From the NCBI RefSeq assembly GCF_002434265.1, contig NZ_DJJS01000008.1, positions 603,667-667,666 on the forward strand: a stretch of 64,000 bases of DNA, given 5' to 3'. Shown one piece after another: positions 1-8,545 of the stretch. Under the pieces are notes generated by a model. That model made no database searches. It was not told where the DNA came from and worked only from the letters and a program-made list of their open reading frames with translations. Both the position numbers and the translations under genes were made by a program. How positions within the stretch are numbered: the first letter of the stretch is position 1; the number at the start of each line of letters is the position of its first letter. This DNA is from Pseudomonas sp. UBA6562. Lineage in GTDB: Bacteria > Pseudomonadota > Gammaproteobacteria > Pseudomonadales > Pseudomonadaceae.

Positions 1-528
1 CTCGACCAGTTCGGGCTTGGCGCCGCGGCCGGTGACGATCACGTGCTGCATGGGCGGGCGCGCTTGCAGGTCGGTCAGCACCTGGTCGAGGTCCAGGTAG
101 CCGTGCTTGAGGGCGATGTTCAGCTCGTCGAGCACGACGAATTCCACGGCCGGGTCTTGCAGCAGTTGCCGCGACACGGCCCAGGCCGCTTCGGCGGCGG
201 CGATGTCGCGCTGGCGGTCCTGGGTTTCCCAGGTGAAGCCTTCGCCCATCACGTGGTAGCTGACCTGCTCGGGGAAGCGCCGGAAGAACAGTTCTTCACC
301 GGTGCTGTTGCGGCCCTTGATGAATTGCACCACGCCGCAGCGCATGCCGTGGCCCATGGCGCGGGCGAGCATGCCGAAGGCCGAGCTGCTCTTGCCCTTG
401 CCGTTGCCGGTCAACACCAGCAACAGGCCGCATTCGTTGGGGGAATTGGCGATGCGGTCGTCCATCAGCGCTTTCTTGCGCTGCATGCGGGCCAAGTGGC
501 GTTCGTCGCGCTCGGGGGATTCGTTCAT
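1..528 (-). CDS. cobO: Cob(I)yrinic acid a,c-diamide adenosyltransferase (C-terminus outside window)
   Basis: The enzyme transfers the 5'-deoxyadenosyl group of ATP to cob(I)yrinic acid a,c-diamide (or cobinamide) in cytoplasmic cobalamin synthesis. The frame reads from an ATG at 528 to the window edge without a stop, giving 176 residues of an expected 200 or so. It has the family P-loop TGNGKGKSSSAFG near residue 40, and the conserved VVLDELNIALKHGYLD near residue 135. GGAGA lies 6 bases before the ATG. A cobalamin riboswitch sits 130 bases upstream on the same strand, so expression should fall when B12 is plentiful. Only the last part of the protein is missing, at the window edge. Confidence 0.95.
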   Translation of the reverse strand, partial: MNESPERDERHLARMQRKKALMDDRIANSPNECGLLLVLTGNGKGKSSSAFGMLARAMGHGMRCGVVQFIKGRNSTGEELFFRRFPEQVSYHVMGEGFTWETQDRQRDIAAAEAAWAVSRQLLQDPAVEFVVLDELNIALKHGYLDLDQVLTDLQARPPMQHVIVTGRGAKPELVE

Positions 529-620
529 TGGGGTCTCCGCGGGCCGCGGCGCCTGAACAGGCACCGGTAGGTCGATAAGGCAGGCAGACACGGAGGCGCG
601 CAGCAGCCACGGCCTTACGC

Positions 621-648
621 CACGGAGCACCGCGCATCACCCTCCGTG
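621..648 (-). promoter_or_regulatory. Hairpin between cobalamin riboswitch and cobO, probable expression platform
   Basis: Arms of 7 bases (CACGGAG and CTCCGTG) flank a 14-base loop, just downstream of the B12 box on the cobO strand. The left arm contains GGAGG followed by an ATG at 640, so a Shine-Dalgarno-like sequence is paired in this structure. No U-run follows, so it does not look like a simple intrinsic terminator. That it is the switching element is an inference from position. Confidence 0.4.
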
Positions 649-659
649 ATACCGATATG

Positions 660-865
660 GGGCAGTGACAGGCCGGTCTCCGGGCTTGTGAGCGGGGCCT
701 TGGCCCTCGGGCGCCGCGCCGTTCACCAGAGGATGACCCTTCTGGCCGTGCGTGTCGCTCGACTCACCTACCGTTGCGGGGGCAGCGCCGGAATCGCGCC
801 GCTGTGGCGCCCACCGGCTTCCCAGTTTCACCCCGGTGGAAGCCTGTCCACGGGGCACCTGAAAC
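660..865 (-). promoter_or_regulatory. Cobalamin (B12) riboswitch
   Basis: On the minus strand the aptamer shows the standard order of conserved blocks: GTGCC of the closing stem near 850, the GAAACTGGGAAGCCGGTG core near 825-808, GCCCCCGCAACGGTAGGTGAG near 780-760, and the B12 box AGCCCGGAGACCGGCC at about 685-670. It sits upstream of cobO, a known target class. Binding of adenosylcobalamin is expected to lower cobO expression. Confidence 0.92.
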
Positions 866-1097
866 GAACGGCGAAGGTTAGAGGGTTGCACCCGGAGCGT
901 CAATGTGGATGGCGGGAATGGGCGCGGCAGCGTTGTCACCGGTGGCAGGAAGGCGACATCGAACCAAGCTCGCCCATTCGCCTGGTGCAACGCAAAGACG
1001 GCTACCGTGGCCGCCTTGCAGGCCATCGCGAGGGAACTCGTTCCTACATGGCTTCTCTGAATCTTGTCGATGGTTCCCGTTTGCGGAGAATGCCTGC

Positions 1098-2417
1098 ATG
1101 GCCCAGATGCGTATCGGTTTGCTGATTGCCCTGACCACCAGCCTGGTGGCGTGCGGCGAGTCCGCCCGCTTGCAGGTCTCCGATGGCATGGGCGCAACGC
1201 CCGAGCTGCCGGCACCGAACAAGACCCTCATCCCCACGGTGAACATCGCCCCGGCCATCGGTTGGCCGGACGGTGGCAAGCCGGTCGCCGCCAAGGGTAC
1301 CCAGGTCAACGCTTTCGCCGAAGGGCTCGACCATCCACGCTGGCTTTACGTGCTACCCAACGGCGACGTGCTAGTGGCCGAAACCAATGCCCCGCCCAAG
1401 CCGGACGACAGCAAGGGCATCAAGGGCTGGATCGCGGACAAAGTGATGAAACGGGCAGGCGCCGGCGTGCCCAGCGCCAATCGCATCACCCTTCTGCGCG
1501 ACGCCGACCATGATGGCGTGGCCGAGTTGCGCGTTCCGTTCATCGAGAACCTCAACTCGCCCTTCGGCATGGCGCTGGTGGACAACAGCTTGTACGTAGC
1601 CGACACCGACAAACTGTTGCGCTTCGCCTACACCGAAGGCGCCATGCAGTTGCGCGACCCGGGGCAGAAAGTGGTCGACCTGCCAGGCGGCCCGCTCAAC
1701 CACCATTGGACCAAGAACGTCATCGCCAGCCCGGACGGCAGCAAGCTGTACGTGACGGTCGGCTCCAACAGCAACGTCGGCGAAAACGGTCTGGACCAGG
1801 AACGCGGCCGCGCCGCCATCTGGGAAGTGGACCCGGCCAGCGGCCGGCAGCGCCTGTTCGCCACCGGCCTGCGCAACCCCAACGGCCTGGCCTGGGAACC
1901 GCACAGCGGCGCCCTGTGGACGGCGGTGAACGAGCGCGACGAGATCGGCAGCGACCTGGTGCCCGACTACATCACCTCGGTCAAGGACGGCGGCTTTTAT
2001 GGCTGGCCCTACAGTTATTACGGCCAGCACGTCGACGCGCGCGTCGACCCGCAGGACCCGGCCAAAGTCGCCAGCGCTTTGGTGCCCGATTTTGCCGTCG
2101 GCCCGCACACCGCCTCGCTGGGCCTGACCTTCATCACACCTGGCACACTGCCGGCGCCTTTCAATCAAGGTGCCTTGATCGGCCAGCACGGTTCCTGGAA
2201 CCGCAAACCGCTCAGTGGCTACAAGGTGCTGTTCGTGCCGTTCGACGGCAGCGGCAAACCCAATGGGCAGCCGGTGGACTTGCTCGGTGGTTTCGTCAAC
2301 GACGAAGGCAAAGCAATGGGGCGGCCGGTGGGGGTGGTAGCCGATGGGCACGGGGGTGTGCTGGTGGCAGACGACGTGGGGAATGTAGTCTGGCGGGTGA
2401 CGAAGGCTGGGCAGTGA
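1098..2417 (+). CDS. PQQ-dependent sugar dehydrogenase-like lipoprotein (sorbosone dehydrogenase family)
   Basis: A 439-residue beta-propeller oxidoreductase of the soluble-glucose/sorbosone dehydrogenase type, expected to act in the periplasm with pyrroloquinoline quinone. The N-terminus is a short lipoprotein signal ending in LVAC, so the mature protein should be lipid-anchored. Family features include repeated blade motifs such as [41 protein letters not shown] and GQHGSWNR. The ATG at 1098 is chosen because it starts the signal peptide and has GGAGA 8 bases upstream; the frame is open further 5' but that part runs through the riboswitch region. The substrate cannot be read from sequence. 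Confidence 0.85.
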   Translation: MAQMRIGLLIALTTSLVACGESARLQVSDGMGATPELPAPNKTLIPTVNIAPAIGWPDGGKPVAAKGTQVNAFAEGLDHPRWLYVLPNGDVLVAETNAPPKPDDSKGIKGWIADKVMKRAGAGVPSANRITLLRDADHDGVAELRVPFIENLNSPFGMALVDNSLYVADTDKLLRFAYTEGAMQLRDPGQKVVDLPGGPLNHHWTKNVIASPDGSKLYVTVGSNSNVGENGLDQERGRAAIWEVDPASGRQRLFATGLRNPNGLAWEPHSGALWTAVNERDEIGSDLVPDYITSVKDGGFYGWPYSYYGQHVDARVDPQDPAKVASALVPDFAVGPHTASLGLTFITPGTLPAPFNQGALIGQHGSWNRKPLSGYKVLFVPFDGSGKPNGQPVDLLGGFVNDEGKAMGRPVGVVADGHGGVLVADDVGNVVWRVTKAGQ

Positions 2418-2454
2418 GCAGATCGCTTGGAGCGAGTGCAGTTTCCAGTGGATC

Positions 2455-2482
2455 AGGCTAGGACCGCTGAGCGGTCCAGCCT
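2455..2482. terminator. Hairpin between convergent genes, probable bidirectional terminator
   Basis: A perfect 17-base palindrome, GGACCGCTGAGCGGTCC, is extended by GGCT/AGCC with one bulged base, giving about 13 pairs. It lies between the stop at 2417 and the convergent stop at 2497. There is no strong T-run. A related core, GACCGCTCAGCGGTCC, recurs near 62730, so this may also be a dispersed repeat. Confidence 0.5.
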
Positions 2483-2496
2483 AGACTAATCATGTT

Positions 2497-3039
2497 CTAC
2501 GGATTCTGCGCCAGATGCCCCGCCGGAATGATCCGCTTGGCTTGCAGATAGGCCTTGGCCCAGTAGCTGTTCGACAGGTAATCCAACCGCACCGTACCGC
2601 CCGTACGCGGCGCATGCACGAAACGCCCTTCCCCCACATAGATGCCCGCATGGCTGACCTGCGAGCCGCCGCCGGTGGCGAAGAACACGATGTCGCCGGA
2701 CTGCAACGCGTTGATGTTCACGCTGGGCGCACGCATAACGATCATTTCCCGTGTCGAGCGCGGCAGGCTGATGCCGGCGGCGTCGTTGTACACGTATTTG
2801 ATCAGGCCACTGCAATCGAATCCGGAGTCCGGGGTATTGCCGCCCCAGCGGTAAGGCGTGCCCACCAGGCCGATGGCGCGGAACAGCACGTCCGAGGCCA
2901 CGGGGGAAAAGCTTGGCTGGGTGTTGAACGTCATTTGCGGCTTGATCACCGGCGCGGGCGCTGGGGCTGGGGCCTGGCTGGAGCAGGCGCCCAGCAGTGC
3001 AACGGACATCAGGAAAGCGAAGCGCACCATTGTCGTCAT
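2497..3039 (-). CDS. NlpC/P60 family peptidoglycan endopeptidase lipoprotein (first of two paralogues)
   Basis: A 180-residue predicted D,L-endopeptidase that cleaves peptide stems of peptidoglycan. A lipoprotein signal ends at LLGAC near residue 19, followed by a Pro/Ala-rich linker. The catalytic domain has the Cys in FDCSGLIKY, the His in SHAGIYVG and a further His in FVHAP. It lies downstream of a paralogue (3177-3824) on the same strand, separated by a strong terminator, so the two probably have separate promoters. The start has a second in-frame ATG 9 bases later; either gives a working signal. Confidence 0.9.
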   Translation of the reverse strand: MTTMVRFAFLMSVALLGACSSQAPAPAPAPVIKPQMTFNTQPSFSPVASDVLFRAIGLVGTPYRWGGNTPDSGFDCSGLIKYVYNDAAGISLPRSTREMIVMRAPSVNINALQSGDIVFFATGGGSQVSHAGIYVGEGRFVHAPRTGGTVRLDYLSNSYWAKAYLQAKRIIPAGHLAQNP

Positions 3040-3118
3040 GGTCGGAACGTCCTGTAGGAAACCGGTCGGCGGTAGCCGGAAAGAGTTGAGAAATTAGATT
3101 AGACGTTTTCTGTAAATG

Positions 3119-3154
3119 CACACGGCGATTAGCTTTTCAGCTAATCGCCGTGTG
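3119..3154 (-). terminator. Strong intrinsic-type hairpin after the upstream nlpC paralogue
   Basis: A perfect 16-pair stem (core CGGCGATTAGCT / AGCTAATCGCCG) closes a 4-base loop between the stop at 3177 and the next gene's promoter region. On the minus strand it is followed by a short T-containing stretch. It should end transcription of the 3177-3824 gene. Confidence 0.75.
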
Positions 3155-3176
3155 TACCGACAACACCTTGCAACGA

Positions 3177-3824
3177 TTAGTTGCGTGCGATATTGGTCGG
3201 CGCCATGGCCAAGGCGCGTTTGGCCTGCATGAAGGTCTTGCTCCAGTAGCGATCGCCCAGGCTGTCGATGCGCACGCCGCCGCTGCGGCGGCTGCTGGAA
3301 TGGATGAACTGATTGTCACCCAGGTAGATGCCGGCATGGCTGACGCGGCCACGGCCGTTGGTGCTGAAGAACAGCAGGTCGCCCGGCTTGAGTTTGTTGC
3401 GTGCGACTTTCGGGGCGTCGACGTTGATCATTTCGCGGGTCGAGCGCGGCAGCGACATGCCCGCCTCTTCGCGGAACAGGTAACCGATGAAGCCGCTGCA
3501 ATCGAAGCCCGATTGCTCGGAGGTGCCGCCGAACCGGTAGCGCGTACCGATCAGCTCCTTGCCACGCTCCAGAATGCTGTCGGCCAGCACGGGCAGCTTG
3601 TAGGGCTGGGCGCTGGAAAAGACGGGGTGTTGTTCTTCGTCGAGGGCCAGGTCTTGTTCGGTGAAGACGGAAGAGGCCGATGGCTTGGCCTTGATCGAAA
3701 CCTGGGAGGCGACGTGTGGTTGAACCTGAGGCTGGGAAACGGTGCCGGGTTGAGTGGCGCAGCCAAAAAGCAGGGTCACCAGTGCGAGAGGCACGAGGGG
3801 TGCAAAGCGAGTAAGCATGGGCAC
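3177..3824 (-). CDS. NlpC/P60 family peptidoglycan endopeptidase lipoprotein (second paralogue)
   Basis: A 215-residue lipoprotein (signal ending LLFGC near residue 22) with a longer linker than its neighbour and an NlpC/P60 domain at about residues 90-210. The catalytic Cys is in FDCSGFIGY, His in SHAGIYLG and His in FIHSSS. It is clearly related to the 2497-3039 product, which suggests an old duplication; this pair beside hda is typical of Pseudomonas. An A/T-rich stretch upstream (3880-3925) may hold its promoter. Confidence 0.9.
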   Translation of the reverse strand: MPMLTRFAPLVPLALVTLLFGCATQPGTVSQPQVQPHVASQVSIKAKPSASSVFTEQDLALDEEQHPVFSSAQPYKLPVLADSILERGKELIGTRYRFGGTSEQSGFDCSGFIGYLFREEAGMSLPRSTREMINVDAPKVARNKLKPGDLLFFSTNGRGRVSHAGIYLGDNQFIHSSSRRSGGVRIDSLGDRYWSKTFMQAKRALAMAPTNIARN

Positions 3825-3947
3825 GACCGTGGCGATAAGTGGTTTTGGAAGGTGGAGACTATGCCGTCACCTGTAACCATTTGCAAATTTAATCGAAAAA
3901 AATGTGACTTTTCGTTTTTGCAGTGATCCAAGGCAGCGCTCGGGCAG

Positions 3948-4652
3948 TTACCAGCCCAAGGTTTCCTTCAAAAACGGAATGGTCAGCTTGCGCTGTGCTT
4001 GCAGCGAGGCCTGGTCCAGGCGTTCCAGCAAGTCGAACAAGGCGCTCATGCTGCGCGTGCCGCGGGTGAGGATGAAATGGCCCACTTCGTCGGTCATCTG
4101 CAAACCGCGGCGCGAGGCGCGCAGTTGCAGGGCGCGCAGCTTGTCTTCGTCGGAAAGCCCGCGCATCTGGAAAATCAGCGCCAGGGTCAGGCGCGACTTG
4201 AGGTCCGGGAGGCGGATGGGCAGCTCGCGGGGGGAGCTGGAAGCGGCCAGCAACAGGCGTCGACCGCTGTCGCGCAGGCGATTGAACAAATGGAACATAG
4301 CCTCTTCCCAATCGGCCTTGCCGGCGATGACGTGCAGGTCGTCGATGCACACCAGTTCGAACTGTTCCAAGTGGTCGAGCAGTTCGATGCCGCGGTCGAG
4401 CAGTTGCGCCAGAGGCAGATAGACCGCCGGTTCCCCCAACTGCTGAAAGCGATGCGTGGCCGCCTGTAACAGGTGCGAACGCCCCACCCCTTGCTTGCCC
4501 CACAGGTAGATCAGGCTTTCCGTCCAGCCGGCGTCGGCCTCGCAAAGCCGCTCGACATAGCCCAGCGCCGCAGCATTGGCGCCGGGGTAATAGTTGATGA
4601 AGGTGGCGTCGTCGCGAAGGCGCACACCCAGGGGCAACTGGATCGGTTTCAT
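3948..4652 (-). CDS. hda: DnaA regulatory inactivator Hda
   Basis: A 234-residue DnaA-like AAA+ protein. With the DNA-loaded sliding clamp, Hda stimulates ATP hydrolysis by DnaA and so limits re-initiation. The QLPLGVRL near the N-terminus resembles the clamp-binding motif, and the P-loop reads WGKQGVGRSHLL with Arg where most P-loops have Lys, which is normal for Hda. LVCIDDLHVI is the Walker B region, and the C-terminus QRKLTIPFLKETLGW is family-typical. The ATG at 4652 (MKPIQLPLG) fits homologues better than the GTG at 4667. Its usual Pseudomonas upstream partners are absent here; see findings. Confidence 0.93.
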   Translation of the reverse strand: MKPIQLPLGVRLRDDATFINYYPGANAAALGYVERLCEADAGWTESLIYLWGKQGVGRSHLLQAATHRFQQLGEPAVYLPLAQLLDRGIELLDHLEQFELVCIDDLHVIAGKADWEEAMFHLFNRLRDSGRRLLLAASSSPRELPIRLPDLKSRLTLALIFQMRGLSDEDKLRALQLRASRRGLQMTDEVGHFILTRGTRSMSALFDLLERLDQASLQAQRKLTIPFLKETLGW

Positions 4653-5017
4653 GCTGGCGGCGGTCACGAGAACCCAGGGGCCTTAGGTGAAAAGACGGCA
4701 AAGTCTATACCCGCCGTGCGGGGTGCACAATCGCGCTGCCGGGCAGCGGTAGGAAAATCAACGGCTTGCGATTTGCCAGGCGCGCGGCATTGGCCGTGCG
4801 CTTCTATCTATAGAAGCGTTGCTTCCCTATAGCGCAGGCTGCTGTTTTTACCTATTAACCGCCCTGCCCGTCGGCCTGAGGATGGCCGCTGCGTGGCAAC
4901 CCTGATAAAATCGCGCGCCTTCGCAGACCGCTGACGTCTCCGGCAGCCGGCCGCCATCGCCGGCCTTGCCCGTCAGGGTCGTTTTCCTGAATCCCTCCCC
5001 GTTAAAGGCCTGGATCA
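4653..5017. other. Divergent intergenic region hda/purM with palindrome
   Basis: No gene is seen in these 365 bases. They hold the divergent promoters of hda and purM. A near-perfect inverted repeat lies at 4799-4818 (CGCTTCTAT, CT, ATAGAAGCG), followed by a weaker echo (GCTTCCCTATAGCG); it could be an operator. GATAAAAT at about 4905 resembles a -10 element for purM. Confidence 0.5.
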
Positions 5018-6076
5018 ATGAGCAAGCAACCCTCCCTGAGCTACAAGGACGCCGGTGTAGACATCGACGCCGGCGAAGCACTGGTCGAACGCATCAAGGG
5101 CGTGGCCAAGCGCACCGCACGCCCTGAGGTCATGGGTGGCCTGGGCGGCTTCGGCGCCCTCTGCGAGATCCCGGCCGGCTACAAGCAGCCCGTGCTGGTC
5201 TCCGGCACCGACGGCGTCGGCACCAAGCTGCGCCTGGCGCTGAACCTGAACAAGCACGACAGCATCGGCCAGGACCTGGTCGCCATGTGCGTCAACGACC
5301 TGGTGGTGTGCGGCGCCGAACCGCTGTTCTTCCTCGACTACTACGCCACCGGCAAGCTCAATGTCGACGTGGCCGCCACTGTGGTCACCGGCATCGGTGC
5401 CGGCTGCGAACTGGCCGGCTGCTCGCTGGTCGGCGGCGAAACCGCTGAAATGCCCGGCATGTACGAAGGCGAAGACTACGACCTGGCCGGCTTCTGCGTA
5501 GGCGTGGTGGAAAAGGCCGAGATCATCGACGGCTCCAAGGTCGCGACCGGCGACGCCCTGATCGCGCTGCCGTCTTCCGGCCCGCACTCCAACGGCTACT
5601 CGCTGATCCGCAAGATCCTCGAAGTGTCCGGCACCGACATCGACGCCACCCAATTGGACGGCAATCCATTGGCCGACCTGCTGATGGCGCCGACGCGCAT
5701 CTACGTCAAGCCCCTGCTGCAACTGATCAAGCAGACCGGCGCGGTCAAGGCCATGGCCCACATCACCGGTGGCGGCCTGCTCGACAACATCCCGCGCGTA
5801 CTGCCCAAGAACGCCCAGGCCGTGGTCGATGTGGCCAGCTGGCAGCGCCCGGCGGTGTTCGATTTCCTGCAGGAAAAAGGCAACGTCGACGAACACGAAA
5901 TGCACCGTGTGCTCAACTGCGGCGTCGGCATGGTCATCTGCGTGGCGCAGGACCAGGTAGACGTCGCGCTGGCTTCGCTGCGCGACGCCGGTGAGCAGCC
6001 TTGGGTCATTGGCCGCATCGAACAGGCTGCCGAAGGCGCCGCACAGGTGGTGTTGCACAACGTCAAGGCACACTGA
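5018..6076 (+). CDS. purM: Phosphoribosylformylglycinamidine cyclo-ligase (AIR synthetase)
   Basis: A 352-residue enzyme of purine synthesis that closes the imidazole ring: FGAM plus ATP gives AIR. The N-terminus [20 protein letters not shown] and the motifs [21 protein letters not shown] and [16 protein letters not shown] are characteristic. Full length. The stop overlaps the purN start by one base (TGATG), so the two are translationally coupled. Confidence 0.98.
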   Translation: MSKQPSLSYKDAGVDIDAGEALVERIKGVAKRTARPEVMGGLGGFGALCEIPAGYKQPVLVSGTDGVGTKLRLALNLNKHDSIGQDLVAMCVNDLVVCGAEPLFFLDYYATGKLNVDVAATVVTGIGAGCELAGCSLVGGETAEMPGMYEGEDYDLAGFCVGVVEKAEIIDGSKVATGDALIALPSSGPHSNGYSLIRKILEVSGTDIDATQLDGNPLADLLMAPTRIYVKPLLQLIKQTGAVKAMAHITGGGLLDNIPRVLPKNAQAVVDVASWQRPAVFDFLQEKGNVDEHEMHRVLNCGVGMVICVAQDQVDVALASLRDAGEQPWVIGRIEQAAEGAAQVVLHNVKAH

Positions 6077-6729
6077 TGCCCGAGGCTTTCTGCAATGTAG
6101 TGGTGTTGCTGTCGGGTTCGGGCAGCAACTTGCAGGCCCTGATCGACAGCAGCCGCGACGCGCACAGCCCCGTGCGCGTGTGCGGTGTGGTCGCCAACCG
6201 CGCCGACGCCTATGGCCTGCAACGGGCCAAGGCTGCCGGGATTCCCACGGCGCTGTTGGAACACACCGGTTTCGACGGGCGCGAAGCCTTCGACGCGGCG
6301 CTGATGGCACTGGTCGACGGTTTCGAACCCGACCTGGTGATCCTCGCCGGTTTCATGCGCATCCTCAGTGGCGGTTTCGTCCGCCACTATCAGGGTCGCC
6401 TGCTGAACATCCACCCTTCCCTGCTGCCGCGCTACAAGGGCCTACACACGCACCAGCGCGCTCTGGAAGCGGGCGACGCCGAGCACGGCTGCAGCGTGCA
6501 TTTCGTCACCGAGGAACTCGATGGTGGGCCGTTGGTCGTACAGGCAGTGATTCCCGTTGAACCTGGCGACACCGCCCAGAGCCTGGCTCAGCGCGTGCAC
6601 CACCAGGAACACCAGATCTACCCGCTGGCCGTGCGCTGGTTCGCCGAAGGGCGTTTGCGTCTCGGCGACCAGGGTGCGTTACTCGATGGCTTGCCGCTGC
6701 CGGCCAGCGGTCACCTGATCCGACTTTAG
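6076..6729 (+). CDS. purN: Phosphoribosylglycinamide formyltransferase
   Basis: A 217-residue enzyme that transfers a formyl group from 10-formyltetrahydrofolate to GAR. The N-terminal LLSGSGSNLQALID is the phosphate-binding loop, and ILAGFMRILSGGFV with LLNIHPSLLPRYKGLHTH carries the catalytic Asn/His region. The catalytic Asp is expected in the following HFVTEELDGGPLVVQ segment. The ATG at 6076 overlaps the purM stop and begins the Rossmann strand; the frame is open upstream but lies inside purM. Confidence 0.97.
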   Translation: MPEAFCNVVVLLSGSGSNLQALIDSSRDAHSPVRVCGVVANRADAYGLQRAKAAGIPTALLEHTGFDGREAFDAALMALVDGFEPDLVILAGFMRILSGGFVRHYQGRLLNIHPSLLPRYKGLHTHQRALEAGDAEHGCSVHFVTEELDGGPLVVQAVIPVEPGDTAQSLAQRVHHQEHQIYPLAVRWFAEGRLRLGDQGALLDGLPLPASGHLIRL

Positions 6730-6737
6730 GAGAATGT

Positions 6738-7448
6738 ATGCGTCGTGCCCTGCTCATGGCTCTCGCCGTGCTCGCCCTGCCCCTGCAGGCCGCTGAATTG
6801 AAGCCGTTTTCGGCCAGCTACACCGCCGACTGGAAGCAACTGCCCATGAGTGGCACCGCCGAGCGTAGCCTGGTGAAGAACGCCAACGGCACCTGGGACC
6901 TGAATTTCAAAGCCTCGATGATGATCGCCAGCCTGACCGAGCAAAGCACCGTGCGCATGGAGAACGATACGCTGCAACCGCAGACGTACCACTTCGAGCG
7001 TGGCGGGCTGGGCAAGGCCAAGAAGGTCGATCTGAAGTTCGACTGGGCCGGCAAGAAGGTCACCGGCAGCGACCGCGGCGACGCCGTCAGCCTGCCGCTC
7101 AACCGCGGCGTGCTGGACAAGTCTTCGTATCAGTTGGCATTGCAGCACGACGTTGCCGCCGGCAAGAAAAGCATGACGTATCAGGTCGTCGACGGTGACG
7201 AGATCGACACTTACGATTTCCGCGTACTGGGCACCGAAAGCGTCGCCACCAAAACCGGCAACGTCGATGCGATCAAGGTCGAGCGCGTGCGCGATCCGAG
7301 CCAGAGCAAGCGCATCACCGAGCTGTGGTTCGCCAAGAGCTGGGACTACCTGCTGGTGCAACTGCGCCAGGTGGAAACCGATGGCAAGGAATATGTGATC
7401 GTGCTGCAGGATGGCACGGTGGACGGCAAGTCGGTGAAGGGTAATTGA
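6738..7448 (+). CDS. DUF3108 family periplasmic protein
   Basis: A 236-residue exported protein with a cleavable signal (ALAVLALPLQAAE, residues 7-20) and a beta-rich body. Family features are FSASYTADW at the mature N-terminus and ITELWFAKSWDYLLVQLRQVE near the C-terminus. Its AGGAG overlaps the purN stop 8 bases upstream, so it is the third gene of the purMN operon, an arrangement kept in Pseudomonas. Function unknown; no catalytic residues are evident. Confidence 0.85.
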   Translation: MRRALLMALAVLALPLQAAELKPFSASYTADWKQLPMSGTAERSLVKNANGTWDLNFKASMMIASLTEQSTVRMENDTLQPQTYHFERGGLGKAKKVDLKFDWAGKKVTGSDRGDAVSLPLNRGVLDKSSYQLALQHDVAAGKKSMTYQVVDGDEIDTYDFRVLGTESVATKTGNVDAIKVERVRDPSQSKRITELWFAKSWDYLLVQLRQVETDGKEYVIVLQDGTVDGKSVKGN

Positions 7449-7470
7449 GTTACTGACTCATGCTGTACAG

Positions 7471-7495
7471 ATCGGGGCCGCACAGCGGCCCCGGT
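7471..7495. terminator. Bidirectional terminator hairpin
   Basis: GGGGCCGC, ACA, GCGGCCCC forms 8 GC pairs with a 3-base loop and 2-3 weaker outer pairs, between the convergent stops at 7448 and 7500. No clear T-run on either side. Confidence 0.6.
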
Positions 7496-7499
7496 CGAT

Positions 7500-8102
7500 T
7501 CACCCGCCTCCATGATTGCGCGCGAACGTCTCCTCCCCCATCGCCCGTATCTGCCCCTCGATCAGCGCCTCGAAGGGCCTGAGCAACGCATCGAATTGCC
7601 CCTCCCCCTCAAGCTCGTTCAATGCCTGCACCACAGCCTCTATGGTCGACAGCGCTTCGGCCGCTGGCGCCTTGCGCACACGGTAACGCGATACGCCACC
7701 GCCGCTCAAGGTCACGCGGGGCAGCGCTTGTAGGGCCGGGTTGAGGTACAGCAGCTTGCGCGCCTTGCGCCACGTGGCGTCGGGTACCACCAGCAATAGT
7801 GGCCTTGGATCTTTTGCCGAACCTGTATCGGCAAGCGCCATCGCCGCCTCCCCCGGAAACAGCAACACCGGCCGGTAATCGGGCATGGCCAGCCAATCGG
7901 CCAGTTCGGAGAACACTTCGCCCACCGCCAACTGCGCATTGGCCAGGCCCAGAGCGGCCAGTCGCGCCGTATTCAAGGCATGGGTGCTCTCGCTGGGGTG
8001 CTGGAGCAACAGCACGCGGTGGCGGCTATGAAGGTAGGGGATCAATGCGCAAAGGCAGTGAGTCAGCGGGCGCAAGCAGCGCTCGCAGCGAGGTCGGGAC
8101 AT
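7500..8102 (-). CDS. tapT: DTW-domain tRNA-uridine aminocarboxypropyltransferase
   Basis: A 200-residue DTW-domain protein. Characterised members (TapT) transfer the 3-amino-3-carboxypropyl group of S-adenosylmethionine to uridine 47 of tRNA (acp3U). The N-terminus has a Cys cluster (RCERCLRPLTHCLCALIP) likely to bind zinc, and the signature LVVPDATWRKARKL holds the D-x-T-W motif; QHPSESTHALNTARL is also conserved. The ATG at 8102 has AGGAGA 5 bases upstream and starts directly before the Cys cluster. The C-terminus is rather long and variable. Confidence 0.85.
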   Translation of the reverse strand: MSRPRCERCLRPLTHCLCALIPYLHSRHRVLLLQHPSESTHALNTARLAALGLANAQLAVGEVFSELADWLAMPDYRPVLLFPGEAAMALADTGSAKDPRPLLLVVPDATWRKARKLLYLNPALQALPRVTLSGGGVSRYRVRKAPAAEALSTIEAVVQALNELEGEGQFDALLRPFEALIEGQIRAMGEETFARNHGGG

Positions 8103-8170
8103 GGGCTTCTCCTGGGCGGCAGCAGTGTGCCACAACTCAGGGACAATCCAGCGCTTGGCCCGACCGTGAA

Positions 8171-8200
8171 AAAGCCGATGCCTGTTATGGCATCGGCTTT
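8171..8200 (-). terminator. Intrinsic terminator of the 8205-8330 small gene
   Basis: A perfect 12-pair stem (AAAGCCGATGCC / GGCATCGGCTTT) with a 6-base loop starts 4 bases past the stop at 8205. On the minus strand the stem runs into TTTTT, the form of a rho-independent terminator. Confidence 0.85.
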
Positions 8201-8204
8201 GCGA

Positions 8205-8330
8205 TCAACGTCGGCGCGGCTGGCGCTTGCGCTGCTCGTCAGCGGGAATCGGCACCGGCTGTAGCGGCGGTGGAATGAGGCCGAGCGCGACGCCAAGGTC
8301 GTGAAGCCAGTTGTGCATACGGTCGTTCAT
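8205..8330 (-). CDS. Small conserved Pseudomonas protein, PA1414-like
   Basis: A 41-residue protein starting MNDRMHNWLHDLGVALGLI, then a Pro-rich stretch and a basic tail ending RQPRRR. An excellent AGGGGG lies 5 bases before the ATG and a strong terminator follows the stop, so it is a real expressed unit. I recall a small Pseudomonas family named after PA1414 with the same pattern; that match is from memory. In P. aeruginosa the 5' UTR of PA1414 is the source of an oxygen-responsive small RNA, but I see no clear Anr box upstream here. Confidence 0.65.
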   Translation of the reverse strand: MNDRMHNWLHDLGVALGLIPPPLQPVPIPADEQRKRQPRRR

Positions 8331-8545
8331 GGTGCCCCCTTTACGGGTAAGCCTTGCGGCAAAACGTTTCAGCGATGCTTCGTACAGATCTTAGTCCGAT
8401 TACTGAACTACGCACCCGACTAATCCTACAGATGGAGGTAAGTCTGCCTTGGTTCAAGGGCTGAAAGACAGTCCCGACAGTCGGCTAACTATTTCCCTTT
8501 GTTGCTGTAGAGCAAACATCACCCCTAAGGTGGCCCTCCGGATGT

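Noticed and set aside
903..1097. 5' extension of the PQQ dehydrogenase frame
   Set aside because: It runs past the signal peptide start, has no ribosome site and no homologous character; the ATG at 1098 opens a proper lipoprotein signal.
8391..8426. Imperfect TTAGTCCG...CGACTAA repeat upstream of the small PA1414-like gene as an Anr box
   Set aside because: Sequence does not match the TTGAT-N4-ATCAA form.
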